A model generated the notes under the pieces. That model saw only the letters and a program-made list of their open reading frames with translations. It ran no database searches and had not been told where the DNA came from. Made by a program: the position numbers and the translations under genes. Below are positions 1-6,149 of a stretch of DNA of 9,848 bases, one piece after another. Numbering within the stretch: position 1 is the first letter of the stretch; every line of letters starts with the position of its first letter. The stretch is from positions 1 to 9,848 of the forward strand of contig JAJQAS010000233.1 of the NCBI GenBank assembly GCA_021203685.1. Direction: 5' to 3'. Source of the DNA: Clostridiales bacterium. Lineage in GTDB: Bacteria; Bacillota; Clostridia; Oscillospirales; Oscillospiraceae.

Positions 1-791
1 CCGTAGGCGTGGAGGCCCTTCACCGCGTCGGAGAAGTTCTTCTCCAGCCGGTACGCCTCCAGCTCCACCAGCTGTTCGGCGAAAGACCCAGCCGCGTTGG
101 TCCCGGCGATGATTTTATAGTTGGTCCCGTTGGTGTTGGGGACGTTGTTGCTCAGGTGGATCTGGAACCCGGCGGCCTCGCCCACCAGACCGCCCTGGAG
201 GATGGCCTGGTTGTAGCCGGTGCCGTTGCCCACGAACCGCTCGTCCTTCAGCAGCAGCGCGTGGAACCAGGGCGGCACCACCACCCAGCGCCCCATCATG
301 GGCACGTTGCCCTCGGAAAGGGCGGTGCCCAGGTCCACCAGGTAGTCGTAGGCGTTGGCGGCGGTGGGGGTGACGGCGGTGCTGTCGGTGTAAAGCACGT
401 TGTCCGCCGCGCAGCCCTCCAGCAGCAGGTTGGCCAGGTACTGGTCCACCACGTCGTTGATGCCATAGCTGGCCCGCTGCATGGCCGCGTCGATGAGCTT
501 GGGGTTGGACTGGGCGTTGTCGATGTCCTTCACCTGGAAGTTGAAGTACTTGGCCTGGTCGATGACCAGGTTCTGCTGCTCCCCGTCCAGCTCCTCCGGG
601 TCGGCGATGTCGCTGCCGTCGTAGTCCTGAATGGTAATATTGCCCAGCTGATTGATGTGGACCGTGTCGCCGTAGGCGCGGATCTCGCCCTCGTAGTCCC
701 GGTTCATCAGGCTGGCGTACACGTGGACGTTGTCCAGGTGGTCCAGCAGACGCGCGGACCAGATTTCAGGAATAAAGTTGTCAAATGCCAT
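1..791 (-). CDS. Phage major capsid protein, P22 coat-like (partial, C-terminus cut by window edge)
   Basis: This is the main shell protein of a tailed-phage head. Reading the minus strand from ATG at 789-791 gives 263 uninterrupted codons that run off the left edge, so the C-terminus is missing. The start reads MAFDNFIPEIWSARLL, followed by YASLMNRDYEGEI, GDTVHINQLGNITIQDY and IDQAKYFNFQVKDID (about residues 75-95). This pattern is typical of the P22 gene-5-like coat family in Clostridia phages and prophages. A later segment, MMGRWVVVPPWFHALLL, is also characteristic of coat proteins. An AAGGAG/GAGGG ribosome site lies 5-11 nt before the ATG. It directly follows the scaffold gene (53-bp gap), the usual scaffold-then-coat order. 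The fold assignment rests on recalled family patterns. The phage-head role is very likely, and the exact subfamily less so. Confidence 0.88.
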   Translation of the reverse strand, partial: MAFDNFIPEIWSARLLDHLDNVHVYASLMNRDYEGEIRAYGDTVHINQLGNITIQDYDGSDIADPEELDGEQQNLVIDQAKYFNFQVKDIDNAQSNPKLIDAAMQRASYGINDVVDQYLANLLLEGCAADNVLYTDSTAVTPTAANAYDYLVDLGTALSEGNVPMMGRWVVVPPWFHALLLKDERFVGNGTGYNQAILQGGLVGEAAGFQIHLSNNVPNTNGTNYKIIAGTNAAGSFAEQLVELEAYRLEKNFSDAVKGLHAY

Positions 792-844
792 AGAATCCCT
801 CTCTCCTTATGATGTAAGAATGATGTGATGGTGGTTTGCCGCCC

Positions 845-1279
845 TCACCGGGCCAGCGCTCTGGTGATCTCCTCCCAGTGCTCGTTGATTTCCCGGCGGG
901 ACATCCCCCGCAGGCTCTCCCGGCTGTAGCTGCGGCCCCGGGCCGGTTCTTTGGGGACATGGGTGCCCCGCATCCGCTCGGTGACGGCCTGGGACAGGCT
1001 CTCCCGGAACAGGGCCTCGAACAGTTCCACCTGTTCCAACGCCTGGGCCTCGTCCCGCCCGGTCAGGAACCCGGCGAAGGCGGTGGGCAGGCCCCGGCTG
1101 GCCAGCTCCCGGCCAACCGCATCCTCCAGCCGCTGGGCGGCGAAGGCCGCCCTCTCCTCGTCCAGAGCCTTTCGCTCCGCCTCCAGGGCCTGGCGCATCA
1201 GCACCGGCCCCTGCTCCGGCGGAGCCGCAGGCAGTTCCACCGGCTCCTGCTGTTCCTCTCTGCGTTCTTCCTCGTTCAC
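845..1279 (-). CDS. Capsid assembly scaffolding protein (DUF4355-like)
   Basis: The predicted protein has 144 residues and is highly charged. It has an acidic, Glu/Pro-rich N-terminus (about residues 1-25) and a helical, probably coiled-coil stretch rich in Ala, Glu and Arg (about 28-60, with LEAERKALDEERAAF). A segment GLPTAFAGFLTGRDEAQALE follows, and a basic C-terminal tail contains MSRREINEHWEEI. This layout matches small scaffolding proteins (DUF4355 type) encoded just before the coat gene. They bind coat subunits through the C-terminal helix, direct procapsid assembly and leave before DNA packaging. The start ATG has a good AAGGAGGG ribosome site 5 nt upstream. The family call rests on layout, position between portal and coat, and remembered motifs. 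No minor head protein gene is present between it and the portal. Confidence 0.75.
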   Translation of the reverse strand: MNEEERREEQQEPVELPAAPPEQGPVLMRQALEAERKALDEERAAFAAQRLEDAVGRELASRGLPTAFAGFLTGRDEAQALEQVELFEALFRESLSQAVTERMRGTHVPKEPARGRSYSRESLRGMSRREINEHWEEITRALAR

Positions 1280-1298
1280 GTTTTCCCTCCTTCGTATT

Positions 1299-1366
1299 GT
1301 TTAGTGTAATGGTGTTTCACAGGTTCTCGCGCTCTGCACACTAGCCACTAATCACTAGCCACTGAC
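1299..1366. repeat. Heptad-repeat element A (short form) overlapping the portal stop codon
   Basis: Four 7-bp units lie head to tail at 1339-1366: CACTAGC at 1339 and 1353, CACTAAT at 1346 and CACTGAC at 1360. The third unit contains the portal stop codon (1355-1357 on the minus strand), so the last portal codons are repeat-derived. A degenerate facing copy lies at 1299-1314, whose reverse complement contains ACACCATTACACTAA, and could pair with the array in RNA. The element fills nearly all of the 75-bp portal-scaffold gap. The unit core is close to those of the two larger heptad elements at 2793 and 8356. The tandem array is certain by eye; its membership in one family with the others is an inference. 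Confidence 0.75.
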
Positions 1367-2737
1367 CTCCTCTCCCCGCTGCCGCCGAATGTTTTCCAGC
1401 GCCTCCGCCGGGTCGCGGATGAACCACAGCTGGCTCAGCAGCGTCTGGTCGTCCACAATGCCCTGGAGCCGGGTCACCATCTCCACGATCTCGCCCTCGT
1501 CGATGGGCATATTCACCGTGAACACCACGTCCACGTCGTTGGTCGCCACGAGGTCCATCTCCCCCTTGGTGTAGAGCCACCGGTTGTAGAGCCGGAACCG
1601 CTCCTTGAGGCCCCGTTCCATCCGGCGAATTTTGTTCTTCACCATCAGGTTCATGGTCAGCAGCTTGAGCTTCAACGCCTGTCCGCTGGCATTTCCGGCG
1701 AACTTCTCGTCGGACATATCCACCGTCAGCGTCATCTTGTGCATCTCCCGCACCAGCGCGTCGGCCAGCACCTGCACGCTCTGCTCGTCGAAGGTTTTTT
1801 GGATGTACTCCACCCGGGCGTCCAACGGCGCGCCGTCCAAAAACTTTTCCCGGGCCAGACGGCCCTCGTCTCCCTCCCGGAGGGTCATGCCGAAGAACAC
1901 CAGCAGGGCGTCCACGAACTTCTTTTTGTCGGTCAGGCGGCTGCTCATCAGCTGGTCGTAGGCGTCAATCAGGCTGATGATCTGCTCGAAGTCCCCCTGC
2001 CGCTCGCCGTTGTTCTCGTAGCCGATGACCGGCACCTCGCCAAAAAAGTGCTCCCGCGTCTCCCCTACCTGGTGAAATACCGCCGTTTTCAGGTCGTCGC
2101 TGCGGAAATCCTTCTCGGTGCGGTCGGTGTAAACGGTCAAAAAGTAATACTTCTCCCGGGCGGTGGTCTCCCGCCGCTCCCACACCAGGGCGAAGAGCTT
2201 GTTGTGCTCCACCGTGGAGTCGCAGACCAGAATCCCGCTGCGGGGGTCGATTTTGGCACTGCGGGGCCGGGGCTGCTCCTCGCTGGAGGCGTAGCACAGC
2301 TCCAGGCACTCGCCAAAAATCCCCATCCCCTTGCCGATCTCCTGGTCCACCTCGCTGATGTGCTGCCGGTCGAAGCAGTCCAGCAGGGGAGAAAGGTCCA
2401 GCGGCTCCCGCGCCGCCTTCCGGCGGCCCAGGCTGACCTCCACCCCGCCGAAGGGGCCGCTCTCCTTTCGGCGGCGGGGGTTGCCGTCATACTTCACCGG
2501 CTCCCCCAGGTAGTACCCCAGGCCGATGTCCACCACATACTTGGCGTAGTTCACCGCCACCTGTACCTCATCGGCGTTCCCTCTCCGCCGCAGAGCGGGG
2601 TGCAGCCCCCGGTAGTAGTCGTCCAGCCGCTGGTAGCGGCCTGCGGCCGCCTCCGCCCGCTCCACCAGGTACCGCAGCACCTCCGGGCGGATGGCCTCCA
2701 CATCAGGCACTTCTTCCCGGTCTAAGTAGCAAATCAA
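1355..2737 (-). CDS. Phage portal protein, SPP1 gp6-like
   Basis: The portal is the dodecameric ring at the capsid vertex through which the terminase pumps DNA and to which the tail connector attaches. The 460-residue product has family landmarks: an N-terminal helix with AAAGRYQRLDDYYRG (about 30-44), AVNYAKYVVDIGLGYYLGEPVKY (about 61-83) and IGKGMGIFGECLELCYAS (about 134-151). Further on come VPVIGYENNGERQGDFE and LIDAYDQLMSSRLTDKKKF. Length fits the SPP1/gp6 family. Residues 85-114 form an Arg/Gly/Pro-rich stretch that looks like an insertion between two conserved blocks. The start is TTG at 2735-2737, backed by a perfect AAGGAGG (2747-2753) 9 nt upstream, with no better start nearby. The stop codon lies inside heptad array A. 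It sits between large terminase and scaffold, as expected for a head module. Confidence 0.9.
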   Translation of the reverse strand: MICYLDREEVPDVEAIRPEVLRYLVERAEAAAGRYQRLDDYYRGLHPALRRRGNADEVQVAVNYAKYVVDIGLGYYLGEPVKYDGNPRRRKESGPFGGVEVSLGRRKAAREPLDLSPLLDCFDRQHISEVDQEIGKGMGIFGECLELCYASSEEQPRPRSAKIDPRSGILVCDSTVEHNKLFALVWERRETTAREKYYFLTVYTDRTEKDFRSDDLKTAVFHQVGETREHFFGEVPVIGYENNGERQGDFEQIISLIDAYDQLMSSRLTDKKKFVDALLVFFGMTLREGDEGRLAREKFLDGAPLDARVEYIQKTFDEQSVQVLADALVREMHKMTLTVDMSDEKFAGNASGQALKLKLLTMNLMVKNKIRRMERGLKERFRLYNRWLYTKGEMDLVATNDVDVVFTVNMPIDEGEIVEMVTRLQGIVDDQTLLSQLWFIRDPAEALENIRRQRGEEVSG

Positions 2738-2792
2738 TGGTTTTCCCCTCCTTTTGGTTCCGATTTTCGATGGTTTGTGCCTCCCTTGGGGC

Positions 2793-2956
2793 AGCTATTA
2801 GCCGTTAGCTTTGAACAGCTAACCTTTTTGGCTACCTCTTTAACACGGCCTAGTCGGGGTTTCCTCGTTATCTGTGATAAGCCCCAGCAATAAACCACAA
2901 CGTTTTGTTTCACGGGCTAAGAGCTAACAGCTAACAGCTAATAGCTAAAAGCTCCA
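2793..2956. repeat. Heptad-repeat element B between large terminase and portal
   Basis: The right arm (2915-2949) is five 7-bp units: GGCTAAG, AGCTAAC twice, AGCTAAT and AGCTAAA. A degenerate sixth unit, AGCTCCA (2950-2956), touches the large-terminase stop codon at 2957. The left arm (2793-2823) carries units mainly in the opposite direction. The reverse complement of 2793-2810 matches the right-arm segment 2929-2946 at 17 of 18 bases. The left arm also holds a perfect mini-hairpin, GTTAGCT (2804-2810) with AGCTAAC (2817-2823), followed on the plus strand by five T. The core of about 91 bp (2824-2914) shows no coding frame; a small TTATC/GATAA stem lies near its middle. The element occupies most of the 219-bp gap between the genes. 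A minus-strand transcript would fold into a long stem. Confidence 0.85.
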
Positions 2957-4210
2957 TCACATCCCTTTGGGCCGCCGCCCGGCTCTCGCGCTCCCCCGCA
3001 TCACCACGGTGGAGACGAAGTACCGCACCGCGTCCATGCAGTGGTCGTGGTCCTTCACGGGCTTGTCCACCCCCTGCGCGGCGGCAGTCTCGTCCCAGAC
3101 GTAGGCCCGGAACTCGCTGATGGTGCGGGTGCAGGCACTGGAAAAGAGCAGCTTCCCCTCCCGCAGCAGCTGGCTGACGTTCCGTATCCCGTCCAGCACC
3201 CGGTTGTCCGCCGCCTGAACGGGCAGGCCCCGCCGTTGCAATTCGATGATAAAACTGGCCGCCGACGGGTCAATTATCACCATTCGGGGATAAAAACCGG
3301 TTAAAAAAAGCACCAGGTCGTCTGCGTACTCGCCGTCTGTCTTTTGCCGCTGCCGCTGTCGCCCGTCCCAGCAGTACTCCCGCAGGCAGACCCACCGGCC
3401 TGCCCGGTCCTTCTGCCACAGCAGGAACACCGTGGGGTTGCGGGTACCGTAGTCCACGCTGACGCAGCAGTCCCCCGCCGTCTCCGGCAGTTGAGCGAGG
3501 ACGTGCCGCCGGGGGTCGAAGCCATCATAGACCAGCCCCTCCGCCGCCACCCACAGCCCCCGGACGTACCGGTCATAGAACACGCCGGTGTACAGCCGCT
3601 CATATCTGGCCCGGATGTCCGGGGCCAGGGCGGGGTTATCCTCCATGGTGAAGTGCAGGTACAGCAGATTCCGCGCCCCGGCCTGTTTGACCCACTCCCG
3701 GTAGAACCAATGTTCCGGCCCCGCCGGGTTGCAGTTGAACCAGAACTTGCTGCCCGCCACGCTGCACCGGGCCAGGGCCTGTTCCACGAAAGACCGGGGC
3801 ATCAGCGCCACCTCGTCCAGCAGCACCCCCGCCAGCGTCATCCCCTGAATGAGGGCGTAGGAGGATTCGTCCTTGCCGCCGAACAGGTAATAGGTGTTGC
3901 GCCTGCCGCCGCCGGTGACGGTGACGCGGTTCTCGCTCCGCCGCTCCTGGAAGTCATAAATGCCCTCCAGCCACTGGGGCATCCCGTCGGTGACGTTGCG
4001 CCGGAGAGATTCGATGGTTTTGCCGCAAATGGCAAACTTTTCCCCATCAAATCGGTTCATACTCCAGAGCAAAAACCCCGCCGTCATCGAAAGGGTCTTG
4101 CCGCTGCGGACGCTGCCGTCGCAGAGGATGCCGTCCCTTCCGGCGAACTCACTCCGCCGCCACCAGGTCAGCGCCAGCCGCTGCCGGGGGCTGAAGCTCT
4201 GGTATTGCAT
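2957..4210 (-). CDS. Phage terminase large subunit (packaging ATPase/nuclease)
   Basis: This is the packaging motor that cuts concatemeric phage DNA and drives it through the portal. Numbered from ATG at 4208-4210 (417 residues), the ATPase half has Walker A GSVRSGKT (about 32-39) and Walker B GVLLDE (about 128-133). NCNPAGPEHWFY (about 159-170) lies in the coupling region. The RNase H-like nuclease half supplies acidic residues in SVDYGTRNPTVFLLW (D253), VIIDPSA (D314) and DHDHCMDAVRYF (D393). The architecture fits the PBSX/SPP1-type Terminase_3/6 group. An in-frame ATG lies 24 nt upstream (4234), but no ribosome site precedes it, while AGGAAGGGGG precedes the chosen ATG by 11 nt. Either start overlaps the small-terminase gene (62 or 86 bp), suggesting translational coupling. 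All key catalytic residues are present. Confidence 0.92.
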   Translation of the reverse strand: MQYQSFSPRQRLALTWWRRSEFAGRDGILCDGSVRSGKTLSMTAGFLLWSMNRFDGEKFAICGKTIESLRRNVTDGMPQWLEGIYDFQERRSENRVTVTGGGRRNTYYLFGGKDESSYALIQGMTLAGVLLDEVALMPRSFVEQALARCSVAGSKFWFNCNPAGPEHWFYREWVKQAGARNLLYLHFTMEDNPALAPDIRARYERLYTGVFYDRYVRGLWVAAEGLVYDGFDPRRHVLAQLPETAGDCCVSVDYGTRNPTVFLLWQKDRAGRWVCLREYCWDGRQRQRQKTDGEYADDLVLFLTGFYPRMVIIDPSAASFIIELQRRGLPVQAADNRVLDGIRNVSQLLREGKLLFSSACTRTISEFRAYVWDETAAAQGVDKPVKDHDHCMDAVRYFVSTVVMRGSARAGRRPKGM

Positions 4211-4643
4211 CGGTGTCAACGCCCCCTTCCTCATCCAGAAGATAGAGAAGGTTGTTCTCCGGCTTCGGTCCGACCGCGCCGTCGCCCCACTTGTCCCCCT
4301 TGCGCTTTTTCAGCCACAGGGAGATGGCGCTCATGTCCGGCCCCACCTGCTTGGTGGTCTCCACCTCCTTCCGCTCTCCTTTGGCGCTGACCTCCACCCG
4401 TTTCTCCACGCTCTCGTAGCCCAGGGCCTTGCGCAGCAGGGCGTCCTCCACCTGGAAGTCCACCGCCTCCGGGTCCACCTCCAGCGCCCGGCGAAAAGCC
4501 GCGTCCCGCTTTTTCCACCGGGCCAGTGTACAGGCGCTGATTCCAATTCTCTCCGCGATCTCCTCCTCGCTCCTGCCCTCCCGCCGCCAGCCGGCCAGCT
4601 TGGTCAGCCGCGCCTCGGTCAGCCAGTCCTCGATTTTTGACAT
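4149..4643 (-). CDS. Phage terminase small subunit (DNA-recognition)
   Basis: The small terminase binds the packaging start site on phage DNA and loads the large subunit. The 164-residue product begins MSKIEDWLTEARLTKLAGW. A helix-turn-helix spans about residues 24-48 (EEEIAERIGISACTLARWKK), matching the N-terminal DNA-binding domain of this family. The middle (DFQVEDALLRKALGYESVEKR, then V.TTKQVGPDMSAISLWLKKR) is the usual oligomerisation segment. The C-terminus, rich in Ala, Pro and acidic residues, probably contacts the large subunit. The start at 4641-4643 is chosen because AAGGAAGGGGG lies 7 nt upstream. The in-frame ATG at 4674-4676 sits inside a TATAAT box, so it cannot be on the mRNA if that box is the promoter. 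The gene overlaps the following large-terminase gene. Confidence 0.88.
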   Translation of the reverse strand: MSKIEDWLTEARLTKLAGWRREGRSEEEIAERIGISACTLARWKKRDAAFRRALEVDPEAVDFQVEDALLRKALGYESVEKRVEVSAKGERKEVETTKQVGPDMSAISLWLKKRKGDKWGDGAVGPKPENNLLYLLDEEGGVDTDAIPELQPPAAAGADLVAAE

Positions 4644-4674
4644 CCGCGTTCCCCCTTCCTTTGTTGCTGTCTGC

Positions 4675-4683
4675 ATTATAGCA
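4675..4683 (-). promoter_or_regulatory. Extended -10 promoter of the terminase/head operon
   Basis: On the minus strand this reads TGCTATAAT, a perfect -10 hexamer with the TGn extension. The -35 region 17 bp upstream (TGGTAA) is poor, as is common for extended -10 promoters. Transcription would start near 4668, giving a leader of about 25 nt carrying the small-terminase ribosome site (4651-4661). It is the only good promoter seen before the head genes. A phage late promoter of host sigma-A type is unusual but possible. It could also be internal to a longer transcript, though no gene lies upstream. Confidence 0.6.
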
Positions 4684-4937
4684 CATTCGTTCGATTTTTA
4701 CCAGGACTGTTTTTCCGATTTCCGCGTTTTTCCCGGTTTTTTGAGGGATATGTGTATGTTATGGTACACAAAATACATATTTCCCCCGGAGAGACCGGGG
4801 CGCCCGGCTCAGGCCGGAACAGCAAGCAGGATGCTGACGCCATTCCTGGCGTCAACAGCCGGGCAACCTCTTTTCCCTCCAATAACCCGGCCCGGAGCGG
4901 AAACAGCCGCAGGAAAAAAGTGAATTTTCCAGGAAAG
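4684..4937. other. Non-coding divergent intergenic region with nested inverted repeats
   Basis: No credible gene is seen here. It contains CCCCGG (4784-4789) facing CCGGGG (4795-4800). It also has a compound structure in which GCCCGGCT (4802-4809) faces AGCCGGGC (4857-4864) around an inner hairpin, TGACGCC (4835-4841) with GGCGTCA (4848-4854). Neither strand shows a T-run directly after these stems, so they do not look like simple terminators. The stretch separates divergent transcription units: terminase operon leftwards, esterase-permease operon rightwards. It marks the join between prophage-like and host-like DNA. It could hold a packaging site, a prophage attachment remnant or regulator sites; the sequence does not decide. 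Confidence 0.5.
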
Positions 4938-4981
4938 AAGATTGTTAAAATCTTGACAGGCTTCTATTGGTCGTGTAGAAT
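4938..4981 (+). promoter_or_regulatory. Sigma-A promoter of the esterase-permease operon with overlapping inverted repeat
   Basis: The -35 TTGACA (4953-4958, perfect) and -10 TAGAAT (4976-4981, five of six) are 17 bp apart, an ideal vegetative promoter. The expected start point is near 4988. An inverted repeat AAGATT (4938-4943), GTTAA spacer, AATCTT (4949-4954) ends on the first bases of the -35 box. It is placed where a regulator could block or recruit RNA polymerase. The promoter itself is strongly supported by pattern; the operator role is an inference. Confidence 0.8.
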
Positions 4982-4987
4982 GATAGG

Positions 4988-5143
4988 GAAAGCCTAAGAA
5001 AGGCATCTGGCAAGGAAGAAGCATCTGTCGGGAAACCGCTGCCGATGAAAAAGGCGGCCTGTTTCCCAAGACGGCGCCGTGCGGGGCGGCAAAACGCCGC
5101 GGCACTCACTGCACGGCGCCGTTCCAAGAAAAGGAGGACAATC
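4988..5143 (+). promoter_or_regulatory. Structured 5' leader with two hairpins and a duplicated palindrome
   Basis: This leader of about 155 nt precedes the esterase start. A small stem GCCT/AGGC lies at 4992-5004. Hairpin 1 (5030-5067) pairs GGGAAAC with GTTTCCC and GCTGCC with GGCGGC (one G-U) around the loop GATGAAAAA. Hairpin 2 (5071-5122) pairs ACGGCGCCGTGC with GCACGGCGCCGT around an inner GCGGC/GCCGC stem. Both arms of hairpin 2 contain the self-complementary 10-mer ACGGCGCCGT (5071-5080 and 5113-5122), 42 bp apart. The AAGGAGG ribosome site (5131-5137) starts 9 nt after hairpin 2 ends. No T-run follows the stems, so control of translation or a DNA-binding repressor fits better than attenuation. 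I do not recognise a known riboswitch. Confidence 0.6.
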
Positions 5144-6116
5144 ATGAGTGTTACGCTGAATCGGGACGCCTTTTTGGCGTCCGAACCGGAAATTGACGTG
5201 ACCCAGTTCCGCAAGGTGGCGTTAGACCTGCCCTATGCGGACCAGTCACCCAACCAGATCCTGGACGTGTGGTACCCGGAGGACGGGGAAGGCCCCTACC
5301 CGCTGGTGATTCTGTTCCACGGCGGGGCCTTCGCCGCCGGGCACAAGCGTTCGTTTTACATCACCTCCATGGCCAAGCCCATCTCCCAGGGATATGCCGT
5401 GGCAACGGTGGAATACCGCCTTTACACCGAGGCCAAGTGGCCCGCCCAGCTCATCGACGGCAAGTCGGCCATCCGCTATCTGCGGGCCAACGCGGAGCAG
5501 CTGAACCTGGACCCCGACCGCTTCGCCCTGTGGGGCAACTCCGCCGGCGGCAACGTGACCCAGCTGTTGGCCGTCTCCGGCGACCAGCCTGAGCTGGACG
5601 ACCTGACGGTCGGCGTCCCCGCCTCCGCCAAGATCCAGGCGGCCATCGCATGGTATACCACCAGCGAGCTGATGAGCGCGGAGCAGTTCGGCACGGACAT
5701 TGCTGAAAAACGCAACGCCTCCGGCGCCGGCAAGGGCATGATGCCCAACGACGGCCAGAACGCCTCCATGTTCGGCGACCTGCTGGGCTACCTGCCCCTG
5801 CTCTACCCGGAGCGGACCATGAAGGCCAGCCCCATCTCTTTTGTGAAAGAGGACTGCCCCCCCCATGCTGCTCCAGCACGGCACCAACGACATGGTCATT
5901 GACTACCACCAGTCCGTCTATATGTACGAGAAGATCAAGGAGGTCTGCGGCGAGGGCCGGGCCGAGCTTGACCTGTTTGAGGGAGAACCCCACGGCTCCC
6001 AGGTCATCAAGGGGGATGAAAACATCAACAAATGCATCGACTTTTTGGACGCGGTACTGTGGGACGGGAAGAACCCCTACCGCAAGCCCCTCCAGCCGAT
6101 CCGCATTGTTGAATAA
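5144..6116 (+). pseudogene. Alpha/beta-hydrolase (esterase/lipase, BD-FAE/HSL-like) interrupted by a +1 frameshift
   Basis: This looks like a cytoplasmic serine esterase with no signal peptide. Residues 55-61 (VILFHGG) form the HGG oxyanion motif, and WGNSAGG (130-136) is the nucleophile elbow with Ser133. Reading continues in frame to a run of eight C (5857-5864); the native frame then goes out and stops at 5902. Skipping one C resumes perfectly as MLLQHGTNDMVIDYHQS, giving Asp249 and His283 (GEPHGS) of the triad and ending at 6116. The repaired protein has 323 residues, normal for the family. As sequenced, the product lacks two of three catalytic residues. The start at 5144 has AAGGAGG 6 nt upstream; an in-frame ATG at 5045 lies inside a leader hairpin and is rejected. 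No other damage is seen, so the shift is recent, switchable or a sequencing error. The permease lies 33 bp downstream. Confidence 0.85.
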
Positions 6117-6149
6117 ATCGCGCAGCAAGCGCAAGGAAAGAGGAAGAGT

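Noticed and set aside
1739..2725. Plus-strand 328-codon open frame opposite the portal gene
   Set aside because: Composition is Val/Leu/Pro/Gln/His-rich without motifs, mirroring the portal's codon bias, and there is no ribosome site.
2804..2829. Plus-strand terminator (GTTAGCT/AGCTAAC hairpin plus five T)
   Set aside because: No plus-strand gene precedes it and the stem is made of heptad units, so it is better explained as part of element B.
3344..4390. Plus-strand 348-codon open frame opposite the terminases
   Set aside because: It is Pro/Ala/Arg-rich and motif-free, and lies antisense to a large terminase with all catalytic motifs intact.
4752..5105. Several short open frames on both strands in the divergent intergenic region
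   Set aside because: They cross the promoter and inverted repeats, show no family pattern and lack ribosome sites.
5045..5143. N-terminal extension or basic leader peptide before the esterase
   Set aside because: It is rich in Arg and Lys, sits on the leader hairpins and has no good ribosome site, while AAGGAGG precedes ATG 5144 directly.
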